From: Candidatus Aenigmatarchaeota archaeon
GTDB lineage: Archaea; Aenigmatarchaeota; Aenigmatarchaeia; QMZP01; QMZT01
DNA length: 47,570 nucleotides
Direction of reading: 5' to 3'
Assembly (NCBI GenBank): GCA_003663325.1
Contig: QMZT01000003.1
Span: 1-47,570 of the forward strand
The notes beneath the pieces were generated by a model. It was not told the DNA's origin and searched no databases. It was given only the letters and a program-made list of their open reading frames with translations. Positions 1 to 7,654 of this stretch are shown piece after piece. The position numbers were made by a program, and so were the translations under genes. Position 1 is the stretch's first letter. The number at the start of each line of letters is the position of its first letter.

Positions 1-197
1 TACTTTTCTTGGGAGAGGCAGAGTATATAGCAGGCAAGCCAGAGATAATAGTAACGGATAGCTTGCATGTATATCAAAAGGTCATAAGAAAGGTTTTTGG
101 AAGAAGAAAACCAAAGGTAAAGCATGTTATTGCCCATTTCAGGAAAGAGCTGGTTTTGCATAATGGCAAGCTCTTGCCTCATTCCAAAGGTTTCTAG
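1..197 (+). pseudogene. Truncated DDE transposase fragment (3' part)
   Basis: The frame is already open at the window edge and encodes about 65 residues. The segment IIVTDSLHVYQKVIRKVF followed by KVKHV, AHF and HNGKLL resembles the middle of an archaeal IS transposase catalytic domain, where the Asp of VTD would be one of the acidic triad. The frame stops right after HSKGF, before the NN-x-ER segment expected to carry the catalytic Glu, and no frame downstream restores it. It is therefore probably a dead remnant, although its 5' end lies outside the window. The only initiation codon inside the window is a TTG at position 9, which is unlikely to be the true start. The family assignment rests on motif memory alone. 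Confidence 0.6.
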
Positions 198-285
198 ATA
201 TATTCTGGATATTATCTTAGAGTATGCATGGAAATTCTTGGAAAGGTTGTAAAATTTTCCAGAGTTAAGTTGGCAAGCCCACTTT

Positions 286-1239
286 CTATAACTTTTTATT
301 TTTACTTTTAATTTTGAACCATTCTATGAACTTTTTAACACCCTCTTCTATGCTTATTTTCGGCTCATACCCAAGCATTTCCTTTGCTTTTTCTATATTT
401 GCCCATGTATCGCTTACATCTCCAGCAGCCTTATCCACATATTCCCTCTTTATCCTTTTCCCAGAATATCTTTCTATTAAATCTACAAGCTCATTAACAC
501 TTATTCTCTTTCCATATCCGAGATTGAACACCTCGCCGTGTATATTTTTGTTTAATGCGAGAATAGTCCCAGAAACTATATCATCAATGTATGTGAAGTC
601 TCTGGTTTGATTACCATCACCATATATCTTTATGGGTTTGTCTTCAAATGCGAGCCGTGTAAATTTGTGTATAGCCTCATCCGGTCTCTGGCCTGGTCCA
701 TAAACAGTGAAAAACCTCAGGCATGTGCTTTTCAGCCCGTAGGTCTTATCAAAAAATAGGCAGTATTTCTCACCAGCAAGCTTTGTAATACCATATGGTG
801 ATATGGGATTTGTGGGATGCTTTTCATCTATGGGCAGATATATAGGATTGCCATAAACAGAGGAAGAAGAAGCATAAATGAATTTTTTTACCGATCCAAC
901 AGCTGCGCAGAGTAAATTCAAGGTTCCATTTATGTTAACATCATTGTATAGGTATGGATCCTTTATAGATGCTCTTACACCAGCCCTTGCAGCTATATGG
1001 ATTACTGCCTCTATACTATGCTCTTTAAATACCTTTCTTAAGAATCTCTCATTTCTTATATCCCCTTCATAAAAAATGAAGTTCTTGCTCTTGCTGAGAT
1101 GTGCTATGTTCTCCTTTTTAATCTCTTTGCTATAGTAAGGATCAAAATTATCTATTCCAACAATAACATTACCCTTCTCCAAAAGCTTACCTGCTAAATT
1201 GCTCCCTATAAATCCAGCTACACCGCTTATGAGTATCAT
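286..1239 (-). CDS. NAD-dependent sugar-nucleotide epimerase (UDP-glucuronate 4-epimerase-like)
   Basis: An extended short-chain dehydrogenase of 317 residues, the usual size. The N-terminus has the GVAGFIGSNL nucleotide-binding loop (GxxGxxG) followed by GIDNFDPYY. The DPYY segment is typical of UDP-glucuronate/UDP-glucose 4-epimerases. The catalytic YxxxK is visible in SPYGITKLAGEKY, and TVYGPGQRPDEA and GDGNQTRDFTYIDD are family signatures of the substrate domain. It probably supplies an epimerised sugar nucleotide for surface glycans or N-glycans. Its start lies 1 nt after the uL11 stop, so the two are co-transcribed. Exact substrate is inferred, not shown. Confidence 0.88.
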   Translation of the reverse strand: MILISGVAGFIGSNLAGKLLEKGNVIVGIDNFDPYYSKEIKKENIAHLSKSKNFIFYEGDIRNERFLRKVFKEHSIEAVIHIAARAGVRASIKDPYLYNDVNINGTLNLLCAAVGSVKKFIYASSSSVYGNPIYLPIDEKHPTNPISPYGITKLAGEKYCLFFDKTYGLKSTCLRFFTVYGPGQRPDEAIHKFTRLAFEDKPIKIYGDGNQTRDFTYIDDIVSGTILALNKNIHGEVFNLGYGKRISVNELVDLIERYSGKRIKREYVDKAAGDVSDTWANIEKAKEMLGYEPKISIEEGVKKFIEWFKIKSKNKKL

Positions 1240-1240
1240 G

Positions 1241-1735
1241 CTATCCCTGCTTATTGCTTTCGCTCTTTGTTTCCTCTAAGCTCTTCCTCATTTTTTCTAT
1301 TTCTTTTTTCTCTTCCTCTGTTAAAGGTCCCGCCTCAACGGTTATCCCTGCACTTCTTGCAGACCCTATAACTTGTCTTACGTAACTTTCATCATCACTG
1401 CCAAACTTTATCTTGGCTATTTTCCTTACTTGTTCCATTGTTAAATCCCCCACTCTCACCTTTCCCGCTAGCCCAGAGCCCTTATCTATGCCCAGCTCTT
1501 TTTTTATTAACGCGGAAACAGGCGGTGTGCCAACCTCTATCTCAAACTCCTTTGTTGCTGTATCAACTATCACCTTTACAGGAACCTTCATCCCAGCCAT
1601 ATCTTTTGTTCTTGCATTTATCTCATTAACAACCTTATTTATATCCACACCTAATGGACCCAAAGCAGGACCAAGAGGTGGTGCAGCTGTTGCCTTTCCA
1701 CCTTCAACCATTACCTCAACCTTTTCCTTTCCCAT
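1241..1735 (-). CDS. rpl11: 50S ribosomal protein uL11
   Basis: Clear archaeal L11. The N-terminal domain has the invariant GKATAAPPLGPALGPLGV segment that binds S-adenosylmethionine-modified or factor-contacting loops, and the C-terminal rRNA-binding domain has GSGLAGKVRVGDLT and GSARSAGI. A longer start at 1750 adds MNKRN. The start at 1735 (MGKEKVEV) is preferred because it aligns with other archaeal L11 proteins and lies about 22-30 nt from the TATA-like box at 1756-1766, as expected for a leaderless mRNA. It heads a two-gene unit with the epimerase. L11 forms the base of the ribosomal stalk where elongation factors dock. The C-terminal tail is rich in K and E. Confidence 0.97.
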   Translation of the reverse strand: MGKEKVEVMVEGGKATAAPPLGPALGPLGVDINKVVNEINARTKDMAGMKVPVKVIVDTATKEFEIEVGTPPVSALIKKELGIDKGSGLAGKVRVGDLTMEQVRKIAKIKFGSDDESYVRQVIGSARSAGITVEAGPLTEEEKKEIEKMRKSLEETKSESNKQG

Positions 1736-1755
1736 ATTTCTCTTATTCATGCCTA

Positions 1756-1766
1756 TTTATTTAAAA
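1756..1766. promoter_or_regulatory. Shared bidirectional TATA-like box
   Basis: The AT block TTTATTTAAAA lies between divergent uL11 and the PH-domain gene. It sits about 22-31 nt upstream of the rightward ATG at 1788 and of the leftward ATG at 1735. One near-symmetric element could therefore serve leaderless transcription both ways. This is inferred from spacing only. Confidence 0.5.
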
Positions 1767-1787
1767 CTTTGCAATCAAACATAAAAC

Positions 1788-2327
1788 ATGACATTGCATT
1801 TGCAACCAAATGAGAAGATTTTGTATCAGGGTGAGCCAGATACCATGATACTGTTTATTTGGTTTTTTGGATGCATTCTGCTCTCTGCACCACTTGCATT
1901 TATGTTTATCCCCGTTTCTCTGCTGCTCAGCAAAGGCCTGTTTGCCTTTTTTAGTCCACTTTGGCTTGCAAGCACTTATTTAACATCTTTCATTATACTG
2001 GTCATAATTATCTTCTCATATCACATAGCGCTAAGAAAAACTTACAAATATTATATAACAAATGAGAGGGTGGTGTTTGAGGGTGGTATACTATTAAGAA
2101 GGGTTAAAAGTGTACCATATCACAAAATCACTGATGTTTCTGTTTCTCAGAATATATTGGAAAGAATCTTGGGTATATCAAAACTAAATATACATACCGC
2201 AGGTACAGGCATACCGAGCCCAGAGATACAATTTGTTGGTTTAACAGATCCGGAGATGCCACAATCTATAATTATGGAGCGCCTGAGAGCATTTAACCCA
2301 ATTAAATATCCTAACATTGGCGAATGA
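1788..2327 (+). CDS. Membrane protein with bacterial-type PH domain (YdbS/DUF304-like)
   Basis: 179 residues. A short N-terminal strand region (EKILYQGEPD) precedes two strongly hydrophobic segments at about residues 20-50 and 60-80. A PH-like domain follows, with the hallmark YYITNERVVFEGGILLRR and VPYHKITDVSVSQNILERILG. This order (two membrane spans, then bPH2) is that of the YdbS/YdbT family, whose function is poorly known but is linked to membrane stress or surface assembly in bacteria. The start ATG has no Shine-Dalgarno and fits a leaderless mRNA from the TATA at 1756-1766. It is divergent to uL11 and appears monocistronic. Confidence 0.82.
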   Translation: MTLHLQPNEKILYQGEPDTMILFIWFFGCILLSAPLAFMFIPVSLLLSKGLFAFFSPLWLASTYLTSFIILVIIIFSYHIALRKTYKYYITNERVVFEGGILLRRVKSVPYHKITDVSVSQNILERILGISKLNIHTAGTGIPSPEIQFVGLTDPEMPQSIIMERLRAFNPIKYPNIGE

Positions 2328-2533
2328 TTTTTTGAATGCAAGGTTAAAATATAGCTACACTGCACTTTTATCTGCAACGTTTAATCCAGAGCAGCACAGG
2401 TATTTGCACCTACACATCCCTTGGCAAGGAAAGAAGAAGATAAAACAATTTACCAGCTCAGAATTAAAGCCCTTTTAAATAGTTTTCCATAAATCATATT
2501 CCTTGCTTTCTAGATGTTTCTTCACCAAAGGTT
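2328..2533. other. Intergenic stretch with a possible coding remnant
   Basis: This gap lies between convergent genes and holds no full gene. From about 2332 to 2479 a plus-strand frame with no ATG reads through about 50 codons (for example HRYLHLHIPWQGKKK) to a TAA. It could be the tail of a decayed gene or chance. No tRNA cloverleaf or clear terminator hairpin was seen. Confidence 0.3.
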
Positions 2534-3115
2534 TTATTTGCATAAACCATACCTCTTTAATACCTCTTCAATCCTTTTCTCAAGCTCTTCCACACTTCCA
2601 TCATTCTTTATAATCACATCATAGATACTTTTATCATTCATGTCAATCCTGTAAAGCTTTAGGTATATTCCTCTGTCCGTTTTATCCCTCTCCGTTATTT
2701 TTTTCAATGCCTCTTCCTTTGTTATCCCTTCTCTGTCAGCAACCCTCTCTGCTCTTAGGCTTAGGGGACATTCAACAAATATCTTTAAATCTGCATTGCT
2801 ATCAAGCACCCATGCCCCAAGTCTCGAATCTACTACTACATTGCCTCTTAGCCCTCTTTCTAATGTTTTCTTATCCACCATGTAATCTATCTCTTTGCCC
2901 CTTTTTTTAACAAATTCTTCCAAGCTAATGCTTCTTTTCTCCCTGAATACAGAGGCCGGATAAAAATATTCTACGCTAAGCTTTTTGGCTATGATCTTTG
3001 CTGCTGTGCTTTTTCCAGAACCAGAAAGGCCAGAAACGGTTATCGTAACACCTTGCTTTTTAAGCCTTTTTTTAAGCCTTTTTTCTGTCTCTTCCAAAAA
3101 TTTTATTCTGGTCAT
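2534..3115 (-). CDS. cmk: Cytidylate kinase, archaeal type
   Basis: Phosphorylates CMP/dCMP to the diphosphate with ATP. The Walker A motif SGLSGSGKST is near residues 28-37. The archaeal Cmk pattern continues with KRGKEIDYMVDKK, then VVVDSRLGAWV and the lid-region Arg residues of CPLSLRAERVADREG and ERDKTDRGIYLKLY. It is longer at the N-terminus than usual: about 23 Lys/Glu-rich residues (EETEKRLKKRLKKQG) precede the first strand, and no alternative in-frame start lies at the domain edge. It is the last gene of the leftward lipoprotein-ThiI-NadM-Cmk unit, 19 nt after nadM. Confidence 0.92.
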   Translation of the reverse strand: MTRIKFLEETEKRLKKRLKKQGVTITVSGLSGSGKSTAAKIIAKKLSVEYFYPASVFREKRSISLEEFVKKRGKEIDYMVDKKTLERGLRGNVVVDSRLGAWVLDSNADLKIFVECPLSLRAERVADREGITKEEALKKITERDKTDRGIYLKLYRIDMNDKSIYDVIIKNDGSVEELEKRIEEVLKRYGLCK

Positions 3116-3134
3116 AAATATCTTTTAGGATTAA

Positions 3135-3608
3135 TTATTTTATTCCCTTGCTCTTAACGTATTCATAAACCTCTTTAGGTACGTACTTTTGCCAATCCTC
3201 ACCACTTTTCATCATTTCCCTTATATTTGTCCCACTTATTATATACCTTTCATAAAACTTATGCCTTATTACCTTTATCCCAGCTTCTTCAAAACATCTA
3301 ATAGTCCACGGATTTCTAGAGTATACCACATCAAATTTACATAGCTTCTTTATCGCTTCAACCCATTTTTTACAATCATTGAAGTCTTTTACAGCATAAA
3401 TCTCATAGCTTATGTTTTCCTTTGCTAAAACCTTTTCTATCATCTCCATCCGCTCAGCAACATTGAATGGATTATCGCTTGTTCCTGATTTGTCTGCACT
3501 CCCTATTATTATTATAACCTTTCCGTGCTTCTTTGCAATATCCCTTATAACCATTAAATGACCTTTATGAAATGGTTGAAATCTGCCGACAAATAAGGCA
3601 TCACTCAT
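3135..3608 (-). CDS. nadM: Nicotinamide-nucleotide adenylyltransferase, archaeal type
   Basis: Joins NMN and ATP to make NAD+. The 157-residue protein has the nucleotidyltransferase signature GRFQPFHKGH with the HxGH motif at residues 14-17. It also has the second ATP-binding motif SGTNIREMM near residue 125 and the archaeal NadM NPWTIRCFEEAG-type loop. The length is slightly shorter than the usual 165-180. Its start overlaps the preceding small gene by 8 nt (3601-3608), so translation is probably coupled. Confidence 0.94.
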   Translation of the reverse strand: MSDALFVGRFQPFHKGHLMVIRDIAKKHGKVIIIIGSADKSGTSDNPFNVAERMEMIEKVLAKENISYEIYAVKDFNDCKKWVEAIKKLCKFDVVYSRNPWTIRCFEEAGIKVIRHKFYERYIISGTNIREMMKSGEDWQKYVPKEVYEYVKSKGIK

Positions 3609-3849
3609 ATATAATCCTCTTTATAGCCGAAGCTATAGATATTGCTTTATCTTTATCGGTGGTGTGGATAAGCATCCTGCCAGATGGATATATGCTAACA
3701 TCAATCCCTTTGTACTTAACTATAATAACAATCCTTGTTTTTATCTTAATCTCATCAAAATAGTTTGCTATTTTATAAAGATCCAATTTCATTTCCCTTT
3801 CTGGGATAAATTCAAACGCATCCGAGCCTTTGCACGGTTTTATAATCAT
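3601..3849 (-). CDS. Small alpha/beta protein of unknown function, possibly TBP-like half fold
   Basis: 82 residues, not firmly recognised. The segment IVKYKGIDVSIYPSGRMLIHTTDKDKA suggests a strand-strand-helix unit. It is reminiscent of half of a TATA-binding-protein fold, where similar 'SGKMVVTG' strands occur. The N-terminus contains KPCKGSDAFEFIPE with one Cys. The gene is genuine by context: it overlaps the thiI stop by 4 nt (ATGA type) and the nadM start by 8 nt, and its composition is protein-like. A role connected with thiI or nadM is possible, but only by neighbourhood. Confidence 0.72.
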   Translation of the reverse strand: MIIKPCKGSDAFEFIPEREMKLDLYKIANYFDEIKIKTRIVIIVKYKGIDVSIYPSGRMLIHTTDKDKAISIASAIKRIIYE

Positions 3850-4979
3850 ATTTCAAGAACCTCCGCTTCTTTGATTGCATTATCTATTAATTCTTGCAAT
3901 CCTTTTATCTTATCTTCCTCTTCTTCCAAGGTTTTTGGTTCAGATTTTGTAGCAGGCCTTTTGTGTGTTAGCGGACATGGTGATGATATCTTGGATGATT
4001 TTTCATACACGCCAATCTGCTTAGCCATCTCTATTATTTCATTTTTATCAAACCCTACAAGCGGTCTTAAGATGAGCATAGTTGAAGCTTTACCAACGCT
4101 TGCCATATTTTCAAGTGTTTGGCTTGCTACTTGAGATAAATTTTCTCCGCTAACCAAAGCCTTTGCATTTCTCATGCGTGCTATCTTTTCTGCAATTCTT
4201 ATCATTATTCTTCTTCCTATGAGGCATGCATACTTAATATGGCAATAATTCATTACACCTTCTTCGATCTTAGCAAAAGGTATGATATAAAGTCTCAGGC
4301 TTTTTGGATAGTATTTTCTAAGAACCTTGGCTACAGCTATAACCCTTTCCCTATCCGATTTAGGGGAGAATGGATAATTATAAAAGTATACAAGCTCAAT
4401 GCTACAGCCTCTTTTCATCATCATGAAGCTTGCAACAGCAGAGTCAAAGCCACCAGAGAATAAGCTAATAACCCTTCCCGCTGTTGAGATGGGCATACCA
4501 CCTAGTCCCTTTTCCCTTTCCATGTATACATAGGAATTATCTTTTCTTATATCCACATATATAACCTTGTCTGGATTTTCCAAGTCTACCTTTCTTTTTA
4601 TTAAGGCTCCGAGCATGCGTTCCATTTCCTTGCTTGTATATTTAAAGCCTTTCCATGATCTGTTCACACTTATTGCAAAACTTTCTCCACACCTTATGCC
4701 TTTTGCCATTTTTCTGACAGCTTTGGCTATACTTTCATAGTCGGTTTCAACTTCTTCAGCAAAAGAAAAGGATGTTATACCAAAGACGTTTTTGAGTACC
4801 TTGCCAGCGCTTTTGTTTGCATATACAAAAATCTTGTCCCTTTCTTTTCTTATTTTAAACTTTATACCCCTTTCTATTAGCATGGATTTTATATTGTCTA
4901 CGAGCTTGTTTAGAAATATCCTTTTAACGGGCTCCGACTTCAGCCACAGCTCCCCAAGATTTACAACAAACAGCTTCAT
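3846..4979 (-). CDS. thiI: tRNA 4-thiouridine sulfurtransferase ThiI
   Basis: Adenylates and thiolates U8 of tRNA, and in some archaea takes part in thiazole synthesis. An N-terminal ferredoxin-like plus THUMP region (about residues 1-165, with KGFKYTSKEMERMLGALI) is followed by the PP-loop ATPase signature SLFSGGFDSAVA near residue 172. Cysteines are present at GVMNYCHIKYACLIG and SSPCPLTHKRPATKS. The 377-residue length matches the short form lacking the C-terminal rhodanese domain, so persulfide must come from another source. It starts 10 nt after the last lipoprotein stop and is probably in the same operon. Confidence 0.93.
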   Translation of the reverse strand: MKLFVVNLGELWLKSEPVKRIFLNKLVDNIKSMLIERGIKFKIRKERDKIFVYANKSAGKVLKNVFGITSFSFAEEVETDYESIAKAVRKMAKGIRCGESFAISVNRSWKGFKYTSKEMERMLGALIKRKVDLENPDKVIYVDIRKDNSYVYMEREKGLGGMPISTAGRVISLFSGGFDSAVASFMMMKRGCSIELVYFYNYPFSPKSDRERVIAVAKVLRKYYPKSLRLYIIPFAKIEEGVMNYCHIKYACLIGRRIMIRIAEKIARMRNAKALVSGENLSQVASQTLENMASVGKASTMLILRPLVGFDKNEIIEMAKQIGVYEKSSKISSPCPLTHKRPATKSEPKTLEEEEDKIKGLQELIDNAIKEAEVLEI

Positions 4980-4989
4980 ATGCCCACTG

Positions 4990-5811
4990 CTATATTATTT
5001 TAAATGTGGTTTCACCCTCTATAAAATATCCATATTTTGCAACCACATTAATATATTTCTCAGCCAGCTCAGAACCTTTAACCTTAAGTGTGCATGAGAC
5101 GCTACCTTCTTTTCCATCCCACAGATACACATCTTTGTTACACCCACTTGCTGAGCCATTGCCTTCTACTTTTATTCTAACTCTGTACCATTCCTCCTTG
5201 TTTTTGCAATTTTCTTTACACACTGTGCCACTGCCAACATTTCTTACGTTTATTGTGAGGGGTATCTCCACCATGTTGCTTTTACGTACCACAGCGCTCT
5301 TTGACTTTATATCGATCATTAGCGGGGAATTTGTATGCTTATACTCACCCAACGATATAGTTTCTTTGCCTTGTTTCATTCTTAAAAGCTCTTTTCTGCT
5401 CATGAGCATTATTTTCTTTGAAGCAATAGATAGGTATTTGTAATATATCCTGAGCCTGGGATTGTACACCATACCTTTATGTTCCTCCTTTGCCTTGCAT
5501 TTCCATGTACAATATGCTATCTCTCCATCAATATTATTCTCAACATCCACACCCTTCATGCTACTAACCATCTTGCATGTCTTCTCGCAACCAAGGCTAT
5601 CATCTATATTAAGAACAAAATCAACGTCCTTTGCTTCAACATCACCAACATTCTTTATTCTTGCATACATGCTGAACTCATCACCTGCCTCAATCATATC
5701 CGTGTCGCTCCTAAACTCTTGTATAACAATACCACCAATGTTATTGCTGCTGCTACTAATACATCCTGCCACCATTACTATAGCAAGAATGAAAAAGCTT
5801 ACCCTTTTCAT
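4990..5811 (-). CDS. Lipoprotein of a local four-member paralogous family (copy 4)
   Basis: 273 residues beginning with a lipoprotein signal peptide whose lipobox VAGC places the lipidated Cys at residue 17. Two Ig-like beta domains follow. The first contains EFRSDTDMIEAGDEF and RIKNVGDVEAKDV, as in CARDB/NEW3-type sandwiches, and ends with YYKYLSIASKKI. The second begins around SPLMIDIKS, has NVRNVGSGTVCKENC and ends with YGYFIEGETTFKI. Paired cysteines suggest disulfides. It overlaps copy 3 by 4 nt and is followed 10 nt later by thiI. It is probably anchored on the outer face of the cytoplasmic membrane. Function is unknown; binding or scaffold roles are guesses. Confidence 0.85.
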   Translation of the reverse strand: MKRVSFFILAIVMVAGCISSSSNNIGGIVIQEFRSDTDMIEAGDEFSMYARIKNVGDVEAKDVDFVLNIDDSLGCEKTCKMVSSMKGVDVENNIDGEIAYCTWKCKAKEEHKGMVYNPRLRIYYKYLSIASKKIMLMSRKELLRMKQGKETISLGEYKHTNSPLMIDIKSKSAVVRKSNMVEIPLTINVRNVGSGTVCKENCKNKEEWYRVRIKVEGNGSASGCNKDVYLWDGKEGSVSCTLKVKGSELAEKYINVVAKYGYFIEGETTFKII

Positions 5812-6659
5812 CTTTCACCCAAAACCCTTATATAAGTTTCGCCCTCTATCACATATCCATACTCCGCCACAACCCTTATTTTTTTCTGCACAATTCCTTT
5901 AACATTACTTACAATAAGCTTGCATGTAACTGTTTGCTCCTTTGTATAACGTATCTTTACCTCCATACTACTTTCACAATTCTTTAAGGCCATACCATCA
6001 TCTACATCTATCGTAAGCTTTAATTTGTTCCATTCCTCTTCATTACAGCTCTCACTATCTAAGCACACCAAACCATTTCCAATATTCCTTATTTTTATCG
6101 AGAATGGAACCTCTACACTATCCTTGTAAACAATTATAGGGGTTTCCATATTGATAGATATATCAACGGGTGATCTTGTTTTGCTAATAGGCGATGCTGG
6201 TAGTGTTTTTCCCATGTTCTTAAGATTTATCATTTCTTTTCTTTCCATAATATTAACGCCTTGAACAAGGATTGTCTTGTAATTGTAGAAAACCTTTACC
6301 TTTGGTCTGTACTCTATTCCTAATCCCTTTTCCCTAACCTTATATTTCCATGTACATATTTGTTCTTCTCCTTCGATACCTTCCTTGCTTGGAAGTAAAA
6401 CATTGCCCTTGCCTTTTTTACATTCCTCCTCGTTTGGAGAAAGTTCTTCCTTAAGCCCCAATAATTCAGCGTGCACGTTCTTTGCCTCAACATCCCCCAC
6501 ATTCTTTATCCTCAGCATGAATGTCACATCCTCACCGCTATACACCTCGCTTATCTCTGGCTTAAAGTCTAGTATAATAACACCACCACTATTACCTTTA
6601 AAAGATACACAACCAGATATCAGCAAAACTATCGCCAGAATACAAAGATAGTGCTTCAT
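5808..6659 (-). CDS. Lipoprotein of the four-member paralogous family (copy 3)
   Basis: 283 residues with lipobox ISGC (Cys 17). The layout is the same as copy 4. The first beta domain carries IILDFKPEISEVYSGEDV and LRIKNVGDVEAKNV and closes with VFYNYKTILVQGV. A linker RKEMINLKNMGKTLPASP follows, then a second domain from SPVDISINME with IRNIGNGLVCLDSESC, ending YGYVIEGETYIRV. This is the closest relative of copy 4 in the set. It starts 20 nt after copy 2 and its stop overlaps the copy 4 start by 4 nt, so coupled translation is likely. No catalytic motif is visible. Confidence 0.86.
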   Translation of the reverse strand: MKHYLCILAIVLLISGCVSFKGNSGGVIILDFKPEISEVYSGEDVTFMLRIKNVGDVEAKNVHAELLGLKEELSPNEEECKKGKGNVLLPSKEGIEGEEQICTWKYKVREKGLGIEYRPKVKVFYNYKTILVQGVNIMERKEMINLKNMGKTLPASPISKTRSPVDISINMETPIIVYKDSVEVPFSIKIRNIGNGLVCLDSESCNEEEWNKLKLTIDVDDGMALKNCESSMEVKIRYTKEQTVTCKLIVSNVKGIVQKKIRVVAEYGYVIEGETYIRVLGER

Positions 6660-6679
6660 ATTTAAATTTTATGGGAATG

Positions 6680-7612
6680 TTATAAAAACTCTTCAGTACC
6701 CACAACCTCTATACTCGTCTTTGCATCAACATAATATATATATCCTATCTCAACCTCGAAGTTCCTCTTTTCTTTATTTGTTGGCGGTTCAATTATCCTG
6801 AATTCACATGTCAGATCAACATCCCTTCCATTCCATAACTTCACAACCCTTCCGAATGAAGGTCTTGTTAGGGATGCAGGAACATCTTTATAGAGCTCTC
6901 CAGCTGCCTCATAAGTTATTGTTGGACATTCACCAACTGGTGCAACGCCATTTGGCCATTTCACCTCTATAAACAAAGGATAATCCTTTCCAGCTACATA
7001 CCCATTACCAATATTTTCTATATGAATTTGAAGCTGAAACTTTGTATCACGCCAATCCGTTGATCTTACAAATCTTCCCGTCTTTATCTCAACATTTAGC
7101 GGGCCTGCCGTTACTGTTGTTGGTTCGCTCTCAAGCGTACCACCTACTCTCACAATCTTCTTGAGCTCTTCTGTTGTTACAAACCATACCGGCTTTGTTG
7201 CTATTGTTTTATATAGATAGTATACCCTTGCTATTGGTTCATATGTTAATCTTTGACCCCTTCTTAGAGAAGGTGCTGTAATGCGCCAATCAACACCGGC
7301 CCTGCCTCCCTCTGTCCCGGCATCTTTATCAGGGGCGAGCAAGCTACCAAGATTTTTATAACGATCTATAACATTCCATTCACTCAAATCAATGCCTGTG
7401 AGCTCTGCAACAACGGGAGCATCCGTATAATCCCCTGTATTTTGTACTTCTAAATGCAAGCTTACCTCCTCTCCGGATTCCACACTCTTTAACGCAGGCT
7501 CAAACGTATTTATAACAATACCGCTGCCTGTTGTTGTGCCTTGTTGGACACAACCAGAAATAAGGAGAACAGCAAGCAATGCAAAAACCAAATACTTACC
7601 CCTTTCCATCAT
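6680..7612 (-). CDS. Lipoprotein of the four-member paralogous family (copy 2)
   Basis: 310 residues with lipobox ISGC (Cys 21). It shares the family plan: IVINTFEPALKSVESGEEV with LEVQNTGDYTDAPV, a strand pair ending VYYLYKTIATKPV, linker TTEELKKIVRVGG, then a second domain starting at GPLNVEIKTG with IHIENIGNGYVAGKDY and ending IYYVDAKTSIEV. It is more divergent than copies 3 and 4 and has longer loops. The upstream 42-nt gap contains AT-rich TATA-like DNA and a purine-rich AGGGGAG just before the start, so it may have its own promoter as well as read-through from copy 1. The start could be either of two adjacent ATGs. Confidence 0.85.
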   Translation of the reverse strand: MMERGKYLVFALLAVLLISGCVQQGTTTGSGIVINTFEPALKSVESGEEVSLHLEVQNTGDYTDAPVVAELTGIDLSEWNVIDRYKNLGSLLAPDKDAGTEGGRAGVDWRITAPSLRRGQRLTYEPIARVYYLYKTIATKPVWFVTTEELKKIVRVGGTLESEPTTVTAGPLNVEIKTGRFVRSTDWRDTKFQLQIHIENIGNGYVAGKDYPLFIEVKWPNGVAPVGECPTITYEAAGELYKDVPASLTRPSFGRVVKLWNGRDVDLTCEFRIIEPPTNKEKRNFEVEIGYIYYVDAKTSIEVVGTEEFL

Positions 7613-7654
7613 CTCCCCTTATTTTATAATTGTGTTTAACTTTTTATATATATG

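Noticed and set aside
3059-3090. Short DNA repeat TAAGCCTTTTTTT
   Set aside because: It encodes the KRLKKRLKK stretch at the Cmk N-terminus and is explained by repeated Lys and Leu codons rather than a regulatory element.
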